Part shown: piece after piece, positions 53,070 to 62,917 of the stretch
How the letters are laid out: each line of letters starts with the position of its first letter
How positions within the stretch are numbered: the first letter of the stretch is position 1
Source of the DNA: Dialister pneumosintes
GTDB taxonomy: Bacteria > Bacillota > Negativicutes > Veillonellales > Dialisteraceae
NCBI RefSeq assembly: GCF_001717505.1
Contig: NZ_CP017037.1
Coordinates: forward strand, 659,001 to 723,000
Direction of reading: 5' to 3'
DNA length: 64,000 nt
Made by a program: the position numbers and the translations under genes
Notes under the pieces: generated by a model
Database searches by the model: none
What the model was told of the DNA's origin: nothing
Seen by the model: only the letters and a program-made list of their open reading frames with translations

Positions 53070-53726
53070 TTACTTAGCATTACTTGCAATAACCATTCCT
53101 ATTACTCGCTTTGCCCCCACACGTTTTAGTTCCTTTGCCGCCATTTTCAAGGTAGCTCCCGTTGTATAAATATCATCTAAAAGCAATATCTCTTTCCCTT
53201 TTATATTAATATATTTATTAACATGAAAAGAATGTTTTAGATTTTTTATACGTCCTATTCTGGAAAGCATGGATTGTGGGTATGTATTTCTCAATTTAAC
53301 CAATCCGTCCGGATAATAAATTCGTCCTTGTAGCTCCATCCATTTCTGAAATAATATATCCGTTTGATTATAACCTCGTTCTTCTTTTCTCTTTTTTGAC
53401 AAAGGAATAGGTATGGCAATAGAAAAAGATTCTAAACTATTCCACCAAGGAAATTTTTTAAGTAACCCCCAAAAAGAACGGAAATCTCTTTCTCTATGTC
53501 CGAATTTCAACTGTATAAGATACTTTCTCATGTATCCGGTATAGTTAGTAAGTGTATAACATCCATCTAAATCTGTTGTTTTGGACGAAATAAGCATTCT
53601 AGGATACCAAAAAGAACGAACACAATGCTCACACCAAGTTGACATTTCACTCGAAGATAATTTACCACAGCCAAGACACCTTGACGGATAAACAAGTTCC
53701 ATAAGTAGTTTTAAAAAACTTAGCAT
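53070..53726 (-). CDS. ComF family protein (phosphoribosyltransferase-like)
   Basis: 218 residues from the ATG at 53726, preceded by GGAGAGG. A four-Cys zinc finger (YPSRCLGCGKL...WCEHC) is followed by a PRTase domain: IPIPLSKKRKEERGYNQTDI and the PRPP loop ILLLDDIYTTGATLKMAAKE. ComFC acts in DNA uptake during transformation; with RecD2 upstream (stop at 53720, 7-base overlap) this suggests a DNA-processing unit. A comFA helicase is not seen. Confidence 0.93.
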   Translation of the reverse strand: MLSFLKLLMELVYPSRCLGCGKLSSSEMSTWCEHCVRSFWYPRMLISSKTTDLDGCYTLTNYTGYMRKYLIQLKFGHRERDFRSFWGLLKKFPWWNSLESFSIAIPIPLSKKRKEERGYNQTDILFQKWMELQGRIYYPDGLVKLRNTYPQSMLSRIGRIKNLKHSFHVNKYINIKGKEILLLDDIYTTGATLKMAAKELKRVGAKRVIGMVIASNAK

Positions 53727-55840
53727 TGTACCTCTCCTTTTAATAAAGGTAAAAACAAACTGCATCGTCCTACGGATTTATAATTTTTTATTGCTTGATA
53801 AAGGGTATTCTTTGTACTGATAAGTATAGTTTTAGCTTTAGCACGGGTAATCCCTGTATATAATAAATTTCTTTGAAGCATCCTGGCTTGCGAAGGAAGT
53901 AGTATCATAATCACAATTTCATATTCACTACCTTGACTCTTATGTACAGTTACTGCATACGCCAATTGTAAATCTTTCTTTTCTTCACCTTCGTAAACGA
54001 CTTCTTTATCGTCAAAAGAAATAAATATTTTATTATCATTTACCGCCCATACTATACCAATATCCCCATTATAAACCCCTTTTTCATAATTATTACGACG
54101 CTGCATTACTTTATCGCCAACGCAAAATCCAAACTCATTTATCTCTTTTTCACTATGCATAAGAGCCTGTATGCGACGATTAATATGATCAACCCCACAA
54201 ATACCTTTATACATAGGCGATAGGATTTGCATCTGCAATTTATTTTTTTCAATATATTGATACTCATCACAAAATTTCATAAGTGCATTAAAAGCTTCTT
54301 CTTCTGATGAAACTTCTTTTAAGATAAATGTTTCATTATCAGAAATAGGTTCTTTCCCTTCACGAACTCTATCTGCATTAACGATAATACTACTACCTTC
54401 TTCTTGCCTAAAAATATGATGAAGTGTTACTACGGGAACAATCCCTGATGCAATTAAATCTTTAAGAGGCGCACCTGCTCCTACCGGTGGTAACTGATGA
54501 ATATCACCAACCAATACTAATGTAGCATTTTCTTTTAGTGCACATACCAAATGATAAAACAAAGGTAAATCTATCATAGATGCTTCATCTACGATAATAA
54601 TATCTTCTGTCAAAGGTTCCCATTCATTCTTTCCAAAGTATGGATTCTTTTCTCTTGCTTCCGACTCTAACGCTTTATGAATAGTATCTGCATTACATGC
54701 ACTCATTAAAGCTAACCGCTTGGCAGCTCTTCCGGTAGGTGCCATAAGGTGTACAGTCTTATTATGCTGTTCAGCTGCCATAATTAAAGCTTTAATAAGA
54801 GTGGTCTTTCCCGTACCCGGACCTCCTGTAATTACAACAACACCTGCATTCATAGCTGATTCAATAGCATTTTTTTGTTCATCTGCCAATAATATATGAT
54901 TCTTTTCTTCAAATTTTGAAATAGAAAGCTCCACCGAGCAAAATTCTCTACTTTGCAACAAAGCTTTAATTCTATCAGAAGCCTCTACTTCTGCTTCATA
55001 TAAAGATGGTAAATATAAAAATAAAGTATCTTCAAATCTGCAGCAAGGAATTTCTCCTAGTTCTATACTTTCATAACAAACAGAACACACCGTTTCTTCA
55101 TCAATCCTTAATAAAGTAGCTGTTTGGTTACAAACAATCGACAGAGGTCCGCAACAATGTCCCATAGTAACAAAATGTGAAAGTGTATACATAATACCTT
55201 GTACTATTCTTTGTTCAGAATCTTGTTTCACCCCTTGATATAAAGCAATTTTATCAGCTTCTTTAAAACCGACTCCTCGAATATCCTGTATCATGCGATA
55301 AGGATTTTCTTTGATAATCTGCTCTGCATTATCCCCATATACTTTTTGTATTTCAACCGCTATGTGTGTGGATATATCTACCCTTTGTAATAATAATGCT
55401 ATATTATTAATATTTTTTATTTGCCGATACGATTCCTTTATTTTACATAATGTTTTTTCTCCAATTCCTGAAACATGTAACAAAGACTCTATATCATTAT
55501 CCATAACAGACAAGGTTTCTTTTCCAAAGCAATTTACTATTTTTTCAGCAAGAGATTCTCCAATTCCATCAATAATACCTGACGACAGATATCTTTGTAT
55601 TTCTGCAGAAGTTTCCGGTTTTGCAACTTCTATAAATAGCGCTTTAAACTGCATGCCAAAACGAGGATGCTGAACCCAGCATCCTCGTAAAATAACAGAT
55701 TCTCCCTGTGTAGGTACACCTAAAGAGCCGGTAACTGTTATATGACGTCCGCTTTCTTTTTCTGAAAGTTTAAAAACAGAAAAAACTCTATCCGGACTCG
55801 TATATACAATTTTATCTATTACCCCACAAAGTTCTTCCAT
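53720..55840 (-). CDS. recD2: RecD2-type (YrrC) DNA helicase
   Basis: 706 residues. An N-terminal OB-like and helix-hairpin-helix region (SGIIDGIGESLAEKIVNCF, LLHVSGIGEKTLCKIKES) distinguishes RecD2 from RecD. The helicase core has Walker A (VVITGGPGTGKTTLIKALI), Walker B-like (IIIVDEASMIDLPLFYHLV), motif III (LVLVGDIHQLPPVGAG) and a C-terminal motif with AYAVTVHKSQGSEYEIVIM. It is a 5'-3' superfamily 1B helicase involved in fork repair. It is 2 bases from aroQ and overlaps comF. Confidence 0.96.
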   Translation of the reverse strand: MEELCGVIDKIVYTSPDRVFSVFKLSEKESGRHITVTGSLGVPTQGESVILRGCWVQHPRFGMQFKALFIEVAKPETSAEIQRYLSSGIIDGIGESLAEKIVNCFGKETLSVMDNDIESLLHVSGIGEKTLCKIKESYRQIKNINNIALLLQRVDISTHIAVEIQKVYGDNAEQIIKENPYRMIQDIRGVGFKEADKIALYQGVKQDSEQRIVQGIMYTLSHFVTMGHCCGPLSIVCNQTATLLRIDEETVCSVCYESIELGEIPCCRFEDTLFLYLPSLYEAEVEASDRIKALLQSREFCSVELSISKFEEKNHILLADEQKNAIESAMNAGVVVITGGPGTGKTTLIKALIMAAEQHNKTVHLMAPTGRAAKRLALMSACNADTIHKALESEAREKNPYFGKNEWEPLTEDIIIVDEASMIDLPLFYHLVCALKENATLVLVGDIHQLPPVGAGAPLKDLIASGIVPVVTLHHIFRQEEGSSIIVNADRVREGKEPISDNETFILKEVSSEEEAFNALMKFCDEYQYIEKNKLQMQILSPMYKGICGVDHINRRIQALMHSEKEINEFGFCVGDKVMQRRNNYEKGVYNGDIGIVWAVNDNKIFISFDDKEVVYEGEEKKDLQLAYAVTVHKSQGSEYEIVIMILLPSQARMLQRNLLYTGITRAKAKTILISTKNTLYQAIKNYKSVGRCSLFLPLLKGEVQC

Positions 55841-55842
55841 TT

Positions 55843-56133
55843 TTATATTCCATTTCTTTTTTGTATAGACTGCTGTACACGCTTACTGATATCCATAAGC
55901 AGACGATACCATTTTATAAAATGTGACTTATCAATGGTTTTCTGAATGACTGAAACTACTTGCTCAATATTTTCTTCTTCTCTACGTGCATCATAAATAG
56001 GAACTTCCGCTTTTAGTTTAGATTCACCTATTAAACGGCATAAATGCATCCTCTTTTCAAAAAGCTTAACCAATTCTTTATCAAGTTCTCTAACTTCATT
56101 TCTCAACCCGGATAAATCACGTTTTGTTTCCAT
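55843..56133 (-). CDS. Chorismate mutase, AroQ type
   Basis: 96 residues, all-helical, the size of a monofunctional AroQ. Conserved substrate residues are visible: an Arg in LSGLRNEVRELDKELVKLFE, an Arg and Lys in KRMHLCRLIGESKLK, a conserved Asp-Arg-Glu segment YDARREEENIEQV, and the C-terminal Gln/helix. It converts chorismate to prephenate, for Phe and Tyr. It lies between proS and recD2, outside any aromatic operon. Confidence 0.9.
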   Translation of the reverse strand: METKRDLSGLRNEVRELDKELVKLFEKRMHLCRLIGESKLKAEVPIYDARREEENIEQVVSVIQKTIDKSHFIKWYRLLMDISKRVQQSIQKRNGI

Positions 56134-56145
56134 GATGGTCCTCTT

Positions 56146-57870
56146 CTATAAATTCTTCTCGCGTAATTCATTTAAAATCGTAACAACCTTTGCTTCACAT
56201 CCAACAAATGGAATTTCAATCACTTCACCACTACGTCGAACTTTAATTTCTACGGTTCCGGATTCTTTCCACTTCTTCCCTATGGTTATACGAACCGGAT
56301 ATCCGATTAAATCTGCATCTTTAAACTTAACTCCTGCTCTATCTTTCCTATCATCAAGAACAACTTCATCATTTTCATCATTTAATGCCTCATAGAGTTC
56401 TTGTGCTGCATTCATTATTTCTTCATCTTTAGTATTAGCAGGAATAATAACTACTTCATAAGGTGCAATATTAATTGGCCAAATAATACCATGTTCATCA
56501 TGATTTTGTTCAATGGATGCTGCTACTGTGCGTGTTACACCTATACCATAGCACCCCATAACCATCGGTTGCGATTTACCATTTTTATCTAAGAAAGTAC
56601 ATCCTAGCTGTTCGCTGTACTTGGTCCCAAGCTTAAACACTTGTCCCACTTCAATCCCTTTACGCATCTCAATAGGACCACCACCAACGGGACATACATC
56701 TTCTTTGGTAATAAGACGGATAGTATCTACTCGCACATCTCCAAAATCACGTTTAGGATTAACATGCACATAATGCTTATCAACTACATTTCCACCACAA
56801 CAAGCATCTTTCATTTCCATAACGGTCTTATCTACAATGATATCAAATTTTTCACTTCCGGTAAGATTGATAGGACTTATATATCCTGCAGTAAGTCCGC
56901 ATGCAATTAAATCTTCATCGGATGCCATAGAAACATTTACAGCGTTGTAAATATTTTGTAAACGCACTTCATTCACTTCGTGATCACCACGAACCAATGC
57001 CAATACAACAACCTCGTCCAATTTATAGACTACTGCTTTAATAGATTGTTTAATAGAAATATTTAAATAATCACATACCATTTCAATTGTATGCTTCCCC
57101 GGTGTAGCTACCAATTCCTTTTCTCGATCATTAGTTATATCAGAGTAAAGGGTATTGGGAATAACCGCTTCTATATTAGCTGCAAAATCACATTCTGTAC
57201 CATATACAATATCAGCTTCCCCTGCATCTGCCAGTACTTCAAATTCATGAGAACCGCTACCACCAATAGCACCTGTATCAGCAATAACAGCCTTAAAAGT
57301 CAGCCCACAGCGAGTAAAAATTTTAGTATATGCGTCATACATCAATTGATACTGTTTATCAAGTCCTGCTTCATCCTCATCAAAGGTATACGCATCTTTC
57401 ATAATAAACTCGCGACTTCTCATTAAACCGAATCGAGGTCTCTTTTCATCTCTATACTTATTTTGTATTTGAAAAAGAGAAACCGGTAATTGCTTATACG
57501 ATGAAGTATCCATATGTGTAATAGCCGTAATCAATTCTTCATGTGTAGGTCCTAAACAATATTCATGTCCATGTCGATCTTGCAGCTTAAACATTTCCGG
57601 TCCAAAAACATCCCATCTCCCGGTATCTCTCCAAAGTTCTGCCGGTTGTACAATAGGCATCAACATTTCTTGACTGCCAACCTTTGCCATTTCTTGACGA
57701 ATAATATTTTCAACCTTCTGAATAGAACGAAAAGCCAGTGGTAAAAAAGCATAAAAGCCGCTTGCCACTTTTCTCATCATACCTGCTTTAAGCATATACT
57801 GATGACTCACTACCACTGCATCAGCAGGAATTTCTCTCAATGTGGGACTATATAATCTGGATGACAACAT
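56146..57870 (-). CDS. proS: Prolyl-tRNA synthetase
   Basis: 574 residues, the bacterial form with an editing domain. Class II motif 2 region: YRDEKRPRFGLMRSREFIMK. The insertion (~225-405, YbaK-like editing) includes KAVVYKLDEVVVLALVRGDH. Motif 3: VMGCYGIGVTRTVAASIEQ. The C-terminal anticodon domain follows (PYEVVIIPANTKDEEIM, GVKFKDADLIGYPVRITIGK). It charges tRNA-Pro and clears Ala-tRNA-Pro. Its ATG abuts the ispG stop with no gap. Confidence 0.98.
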   Translation of the reverse strand: MLSSRLYSPTLREIPADAVVVSHQYMLKAGMMRKVASGFYAFLPLAFRSIQKVENIIRQEMAKVGSQEMLMPIVQPAELWRDTGRWDVFGPEMFKLQDRHGHEYCLGPTHEELITAITHMDTSSYKQLPVSLFQIQNKYRDEKRPRFGLMRSREFIMKDAYTFDEDEAGLDKQYQLMYDAYTKIFTRCGLTFKAVIADTGAIGGSGSHEFEVLADAGEADIVYGTECDFAANIEAVIPNTLYSDITNDREKELVATPGKHTIEMVCDYLNISIKQSIKAVVYKLDEVVVLALVRGDHEVNEVRLQNIYNAVNVSMASDEDLIACGLTAGYISPINLTGSEKFDIIVDKTVMEMKDACCGGNVVDKHYVHVNPKRDFGDVRVDTIRLITKEDVCPVGGGPIEMRKGIEVGQVFKLGTKYSEQLGCTFLDKNGKSQPMVMGCYGIGVTRTVAASIEQNHDEHGIIWPINIAPYEVVIIPANTKDEEIMNAAQELYEALNDENDEVVLDDRKDRAGVKFKDADLIGYPVRITIGKKWKESGTVEIKVRRSGEVIEIPFVGCEAKVVTILNELREKNL

Positions 57871-58935
57871 TTAATTTTCTTCCTCCATTTCATACTTTTC
57901 GATTTCTTCCATAAGTCTATCTATCAATTGCTCTTCAGGCACACTGCAAATAACTTTTCCTTTACGGAAAACATGTCCAAAGCCTTTACCGCCGGCAATA
58001 CCGAAATCCGCTTCTCTAGCTTCTCCCGGTCCATTAACTGCGCACCCCATAACAGCAACTTTGACCGGCTTTTTAAATTTTTTTATTTTTTCCTCTACAG
58101 CTTTAGCCATTTCAATAAGATTAACCTGTGTTCTACCACAAGTAGGACAAGAAATAAGTGTAGGTCCATACTGTCTCATTCCGACCATACTTAAAATTTC
58201 TTTAGCAGCAATGACTTCTTTTAAAGGATCGTCCGTTAATGATATTCTTATCGTATCGCCTATACCATCTAAAAGCAAAGCCCCGATACCAATAGCAGAT
58301 TTAATAGTACCTCGATACAAAGTACCTGCTTCAGTAACACCCAAATGAAGTGGATAATTTAGTTGCTCCGACAACAAGCGATTCGCTTTAACCATCATAG
58401 GAACATCTGTTGCTTTAACGGAAATAACAATATCATGAAAATGCTCCTCTTCAAGAATCTTAACATGCCTTAAAGCTCCTTCAACCATTCCTTCTGCGGT
58501 AGGATGTCCCCCATATTTATCCAAGAGTTCTTCGGGTAAAGAACCTGCATTAACACCAATTCGAATAGGAATATGACGTTCTTTTGCTTGCGTAACGACT
58601 TTAACTACATTTTCTCTTTTGCCGATATTACCCGGGTTAATACGAAGTGCATCAATACCCGCATCTATAGCGGTTAAAGCCAATCGATAATCAAAATGGA
58701 TATCTGCCACTAAGGGAATAGAAACTCGTTGTCTTAATTCTTTTAAAGCTTCTGCCGCTTTTCTATCGGGTACAGCCATTCTGACAATATCAGCACCTTC
58801 TTTAGCTAATGCATTAATTTGTGCCGCTGCATAAGCAGTATCAACCGGACTGAAGGTACTCATTGATTGCACCGCAATAGGCGCACCTCCACCAATTTTA
58901 ACACTGCCAACTGTCACTTGCCTTGTTTTCTTCAT
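57871..58935 (-). CDS. ispG: 4-hydroxy-3-methylbut-2-enyl diphosphate synthase (IspG/GcpE)
   Basis: 354 residues. The TIM-barrel part begins VTVGSVKIGGGAPIAVQSMS, with VADIHFDYRLALTAI and ALRINPGNIGKRENV; the [4Fe-4S] cysteines are in LISCPTCGRTQVN and MGCAVNGPGEAREADFG. It performs the next-to-last step of the MEP pathway. It follows rseP and dxr in a row, so isoprenoid synthesis genes are clustered with uppS and cdsA. Confidence 0.98.
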   Translation of the reverse strand: MKKTRQVTVGSVKIGGGAPIAVQSMSTFSPVDTAYAAAQINALAKEGADIVRMAVPDRKAAEALKELRQRVSIPLVADIHFDYRLALTAIDAGIDALRINPGNIGKRENVVKVVTQAKERHIPIRIGVNAGSLPEELLDKYGGHPTAEGMVEGALRHVKILEEEHFHDIVISVKATDVPMMVKANRLLSEQLNYPLHLGVTEAGTLYRGTIKSAIGIGALLLDGIGDTIRISLTDDPLKEVIAAKEILSMVGMRQYGPTLISCPTCGRTQVNLIEMAKAVEEKIKKFKKPVKVAVMGCAVNGPGEAREADFGIAGGKGFGHVFRKGKVICSVPEEQLIDRLMEEIEKYEMEEEN

Positions 58936-58953
58936 ATCGTCACCTTTTCTGTA

Positions 58954-59976
58954 CTATTTAAATAGTGCAGTTATGTCATTTATAGTTGCATAAAGAAAAA
59001 GACCACCTAAAATAAATATCCCGGTACATTGAATATAGAATAACACTTTATTAGGTAACGGTTTTCTACAAATACCTTCTAATATAGTCAATAAAAGCAA
59101 ACCGCCATCCAATAACGGAATGGGTAATAAATTTAAAAAGCCAAGGTTTAAACTTAATATCGCAACAAACATTAATAAAGGTATCATACCATGATTAGCT
59201 ATAGTTCCCGCTAATCTTGCAACACCGATAGGCCCTGCCACTTGAGCGGTATTATTTCCTAAGATCATAGAAGATAAGCCTTCCCCTATAGCAATAAAAT
59301 CCTTAATACATTTCTCAAAACCCAATTGTATCGCTTGACTTAATGTAACAGATTGTTTCTCCAATTGTGGAGAAATCCCTAAAACTGCTCGTTCATCTCG
59401 TATTTCCGGAATAATTGTTATTGCTTTTTCTATGCCATCTCTTACAATGAATATTTCCAAAACTGTATTTTCTTTTCCCTGCAATATTCCTAATATATCT
59501 GACCATTTAGCAATCTTATGGTTATCTATAGAAGTAATAACATCACCCACTTGTAATCCTGATTTTAAAGCAGGCGAATCCGTTGCTATGGCACCAATAA
59601 TAGGCTTATCAGGAAATGTTTCAACCCCTGTAGACCAAATAATTCCTGAAAAAATAATAAAAGCTAATGCAATATTACAAATAGCCCCCGCACTAATAAC
59701 TAATAAGCGTTGCCACACCTGTCGGTTCGAAAAAGCTCTTGGGTCTTCTGTATATTCTCGATCCATTCCCATAATTTTATTAAACCCGCCCAAAGGAAAG
59801 ATTCGAAAAGAATACAAAGTTTCTCCTTTTTTGATTGACCAAAGTACAGGACCAAAACCTACAGCAAATTCTTCTACCTTCATGCCTGTCAACTTTGCAG
59901 TTATAAAATGACCCCATTCATGTACAATCACTATAACAGCAAATACAATAATGGGTGCAATAAATGTATATATCAT
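58954..59976 (-). CDS. rseP: RseP-type site-2 intramembrane metalloprotease
   Basis: 340 residues, polytopic. The zinc site HExxH is VIVHEWGHFITAKLTGMKV and the third ligand lies in LNLLPIPLLDGGLLLLTIL (N-x2-P-x-P-x-L-D-G). One PDZ domain is between (~120-205, GLQVGDVITSIDNHKIAKW). In other bacteria it cleaves membrane anti-sigma factors to release envelope-stress sigma factors, and clears signal peptides. This is relevant because a sigma factor and single-pass membrane protein are encoded at 33 kb. Its start overlaps the dxr stop by 4 bases. Confidence 0.96.
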   Translation of the reverse strand: MIYTFIAPIIVFAVIVIVHEWGHFITAKLTGMKVEEFAVGFGPVLWSIKKGETLYSFRIFPLGGFNKIMGMDREYTEDPRAFSNRQVWQRLLVISAGAICNIALAFIIFSGIIWSTGVETFPDKPIIGAIATDSPALKSGLQVGDVITSIDNHKIAKWSDILGILQGKENTVLEIFIVRDGIEKAITIIPEIRDERAVLGISPQLEKQSVTLSQAIQLGFEKCIKDFIAIGEGLSSMILGNNTAQVAGPIGVARLAGTIANHGMIPLLMFVAILSLNLGFLNLLPIPLLDGGLLLLTILEGICRKPLPNKVLFYIQCTGIFILGGLFLYATINDITALFK

Positions 59977-61133
59977 AATTCTACTTTCTTTATTATATCG
60001 GTTGCCAAAAAACGTGCCTTAGTATCTGCAACCATAATATCCTCAACATTGGTAACACGATTTCGTTGCCAACCGGATAAAACTTCTTCCGTGACATCAA
60101 AAATAGATAAAAATGAAATTCTTCCATGAATAAAAGCGTTAACGGCTTCTTCATTAGCTGCATTAAATGCAACAGTAACATCTCCACCGGATTTGCCTGA
60201 TTCGTAAGCAAATTGTAAAGAACGAAATACTTTTAAATCAGGTTTTGCAATTTTTATAGCATCAAATATTGACCAATCAATAAATTCTTTTGACGGGCTT
60301 ACCAATCGATGAGGATAAGTAAGTGCAAACTGAATCGGCAATCGCATATCGGGATTTCCAATTTGTGCAATTATCGAACCATCTTTAAATTCAACCATAG
60401 AGTGTATTAAACTTTGAGGTTGCACCAACACATCAATCTGATCATAGTGGATATTAAATAACCAATGAGCTTCTATCACTTCTAACCCTTTATTAAACAT
60501 AGTTGCAGAATCAATGGTTACTTTTTGTCCCATATTCCATGTGGGATGTTTCATCGCATCTTGTAAAGTCACATATTGTAAATCTTCTTCTTTCTTCCCG
60601 AAAAAAGGTCCTCCTGATGCCGTTAATATCAATTTATGTACAGCTTTTTTATCTTGTCCTAATAAACACTGGAAAATAGCACTATGTTCACTATCTATAG
60701 GCCGAATCATGACTCCATGCTTTTTAGCAGCGGCTGTGACCAGTTCTCCACCTACCACTAATGTTTCTTTATTAGCTAAAGCCAATTCTTTTCCGGACTT
60801 TATAGCTGTTAAAGTAGGAAGTAAACCTGCTATCCCGATAACCGATACTACCACTAAATCAATTTCAGATACTTTTACCACTTCACAAAGAGAATCTTCC
60901 CCGTCAAGTATTTGTGAATCTCCATCATAAATATATCTAAAAGCATCGGCTTTTGCTTTATCTGTAATAACAATATATTGAGGTTTAAACTCTTTAGCTT
61001 GTTCCAGTAACAGTTCAATATTACTTCGTGCAGCTAATACATGTATATGAAATAAATCTTTATGAAGTCGTATAACTTCTAAAGTTTGTATACCAATGGA
61101 ACCCGTACTTCCTAAAACAGCTATTTCTTTCAT
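59973..61133 (-). CDS. dxr: 1-deoxy-D-xylulose 5-phosphate reductoisomerase
   Basis: 386 residues. NADPH-binding start EIAVLGSTGSIGIQTLEVIR; metal and substrate residues in MIRPIDSEHSAIFQCLLG, LILTASGGPFFGK and KVTIDSATMFNKGLEVIEAH. It commits DXP to MEP in the isoprenoid pathway and is the fosmidomycin target. It follows cdsA by 11 bases and precedes rseP with a 4-base overlap, the common uppS-cdsA-dxr-rseP order. Confidence 0.98.
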   Translation of the reverse strand: MKEIAVLGSTGSIGIQTLEVIRLHKDLFHIHVLAARSNIELLLEQAKEFKPQYIVITDKAKADAFRYIYDGDSQILDGEDSLCEVVKVSEIDLVVVSVIGIAGLLPTLTAIKSGKELALANKETLVVGGELVTAAAKKHGVMIRPIDSEHSAIFQCLLGQDKKAVHKLILTASGGPFFGKKEEDLQYVTLQDAMKHPTWNMGQKVTIDSATMFNKGLEVIEAHWLFNIHYDQIDVLVQPQSLIHSMVEFKDGSIIAQIGNPDMRLPIQFALTYPHRLVSPSKEFIDWSIFDAIKIAKPDLKVFRSLQFAYESGKSGGDVTVAFNAANEEAVNAFIHGRISFLSIFDVTEEVLSGWQRNRVTNVEDIMVADTKARFLATDIIKKVEL

Positions 61134-61144
61134 AATAGCTCCTT

Positions 61145-61960
61145 TTATATATGACTAACTATAATGAGAAAAGTAACCATAGTAGGTGCTACAAAAAACA
61201 AACTGTCAAAACGATCTAATACTCCACCATGCCCCGGTAATAAATGACCGGAATCTTTCACTCCACAAACGCGTTTCATATAAGATTCAAATAAATCTCC
61301 AATAGGAGCCATAATCGAAAGCAAGCTACTCAAAATAACACTGTGTATCAAAGAATATCCCACTCCCCATGAAAAAACAACTCCTAACAAAATAGTTCCT
61401 ATAACACCGCCTATTAATCCTTCTACTGTTTTATTTGGAGAAATTTGTGGAGCTAAAGAGGTTCTTCCCCATCGACTTCCTACTAAATAGGCAAAAGAGT
61501 CACTTGCCCAAGTACTGATAAATGCAAATAAGATCAAAAAGATACCACTGTGAATACTTACTAAATTTTGTGGAATCAAACCACTTACTCCACGTAACAA
61601 AACTAAAGATCCTACACCAATTCCAATATATAAGCTTCCAATCACAGTGTAAAACAAAGATTGCATATCTTCATATCCGGCACGTAAAGTAACTAAAAAT
61701 AAAGCAATAAAACATCCGGATGTAATCGCATAAAAAAGAGGAACAGAGTGAAAATTAGCAGAAATAATTATACAAAAAACAGCTAAATATGAGTATGTAT
61801 CGTATAAAGTTATTCCTGCATTTTTTATCATTTGATAATATTCACGATACGCAAGTAATCCCATAGTTAAACAAGCAGCTGTAAATAGCCAGTTACCTGC
61901 CCATACTAAAAGCAGTATAGCAACAATGCCTATCACCGCAGTTATTACTCGCATTCTCAT
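61145..61960 (-). CDS. cdsA: Phosphatidate cytidylyltransferase
   Basis: 271 residues with seven or eight hydrophobic helices and the family's C-terminal signature region: SPNKTVEGLIGGVIGTIL, IGDLFESYMKRVCGVKDSG and HLLPGHGGVLDRFDSLFFVA. It makes CDP-diacylglycerol, precursor of all phospholipids. It overlaps the uppS 3' end by 4 bases. Confidence 0.96.
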   Translation of the reverse strand: MRMRVITAVIGIVAILLLVWAGNWLFTAACLTMGLLAYREYYQMIKNAGITLYDTYSYLAVFCIIISANFHSVPLFYAITSGCFIALFLVTLRAGYEDMQSLFYTVIGSLYIGIGVGSLVLLRGVSGLIPQNLVSIHSGIFLILFAFISTWASDSFAYLVGSRWGRTSLAPQISPNKTVEGLIGGVIGTILLGVVFSWGVGYSLIHSVILSSLLSIMAPIGDLFESYMKRVCGVKDSGHLLPGHGGVLDRFDSLFFVAPTMVTFLIIVSHI

Positions 61961-62685
61961 TGATTTATTTCCTCCACTAATCCACCATATCTACGTTCAC
62001 GATTGCTAAACCATATAATAGCGGCTTTAAAATCTTCAACAGTAAAATCCGGCCACAAAGTAGGTGTAAAGTATAATTCTCCATAAGAAATTTGCCATAA
62101 CAAGAAATTAGAAATACGAGATTCTCCACCGGTTCTAATCATTAAATCTACATCATCTGATGAAGAAGGATACAAATGACTACGAATTGTATCTAAATCA
62201 ATTTGCTTAGCGGACAATACACCGTTTTCCACTTCTGAAGCTATAGATTGAACCGCTTGTAATATTTCTTGTCTACCGCCATAATTAATAGCTATATTCA
62301 GAATTACACCTGTATTTTCTCTAGTTTCTTCTTCACAATCCTTAATATTTTGTTGCAAGCTTTCTGATAAAGCAGAAATATCTCCTACAATATGAAGCTG
62401 TACATTATCATTAACTAACGCTCTCAATTCATTCATTAAGTAGTTATTAAACAGCTTCATTAAAAATTGTACTTCTGTATTTGGTCGCTTCCAATTTTCT
62501 GTAGAAAAAGCATATAAAGTAATAACTTCAATACCCATTTCTCCTGCTGCCATTACGATATTCCTTACATTGGCAGCTCCGAACTTATGCCCATACGTTC
62601 GCACATGACCTCGTTTTTTAGCCCAACGACCATTTCCATCAAGAATGATTGCTACATGCTTCGGACACTTCTTTTTCTCCAACAA
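61957..62685 (-). CDS. uppS: Undecaprenyl diphosphate synthase
   Basis: 242 residues from a TTG at 62685 (LEKKKCPKHVAIILDG), because GGTGAGGAG lies 7 bases before it; an ATG at 62703 lacks such a site. The catalytic Asp is in HVAIILDGNGRWAKKRG, and YAFSTENWKRPNTEVQ plus DLMIRTGGESRISNFLL are the other family signatures. It condenses isopentenyl units to C55-PP, the lipid carrier for peptidoglycan and O-antigen. It overlaps the 3' end of the preceding small gene by ~47 bases. Confidence 0.93.
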   Translation of the reverse strand: MLEKKKCPKHVAIILDGNGRWAKKRGHVRTYGHKFGAANVRNIVMAAGEMGIEVITLYAFSTENWKRPNTEVQFLMKLFNNYLMNELRALVNDNVQLHIVGDISALSESLQQNIKDCEEETRENTGVILNIAINYGGRQEILQAVQSIASEVENGVLSAKQIDLDTIRSHLYPSSSDDVDLMIRTGGESRISNFLLWQISYGELYFTPTLWPDFTVEDFKAAIIWFSNRERRYGGLVEEINQ

Positions 62686-62917
62686 GGTTGCTCTCCTCAC
62701 CATACATTTCTATAATTTTCTTTATAGCTTCTTTTCCATATGCCATTCTTGGCATAATTACTGCATTCTCGCCCATGCGTACTACATATTTAAAATTTCC
62801 TTCCAATGCAAAATGACGGCCACAGCTTTCTGAAATAGTCCCCTTAGGAAACTTTTCAGAAAACTGTATCCGCATTTCTTCATTCCATGGAAGCCCAAGT
62901 TCCATCTTATTTTTCAT
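62639..62917 (-). CDS. Small conserved-looking protein of unknown function, between frr and uppS
   Basis: 92 residues with no signal peptide or membrane helix. The centre is FALEGNFKYVVRMGENAVIM and PRMAYGKEAIKKIIEMYGEE, mildly similar in style to small zinc-free domains. No family is recognised. The stop overlaps uppS by tens of bases and the ATG shares a base with the frr stop, so it is translated as part of the operon. Coding character is good, so I list it as a real gene. Confidence 0.7.
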   Translation of the reverse strand: MKNKMELGLPWNEEMRIQFSEKFPKGTISESCGRHFALEGNFKYVVRMGENAVIMPRMAYGKEAIKKIIEMYGEESNLVGEKEVSEACSNHS

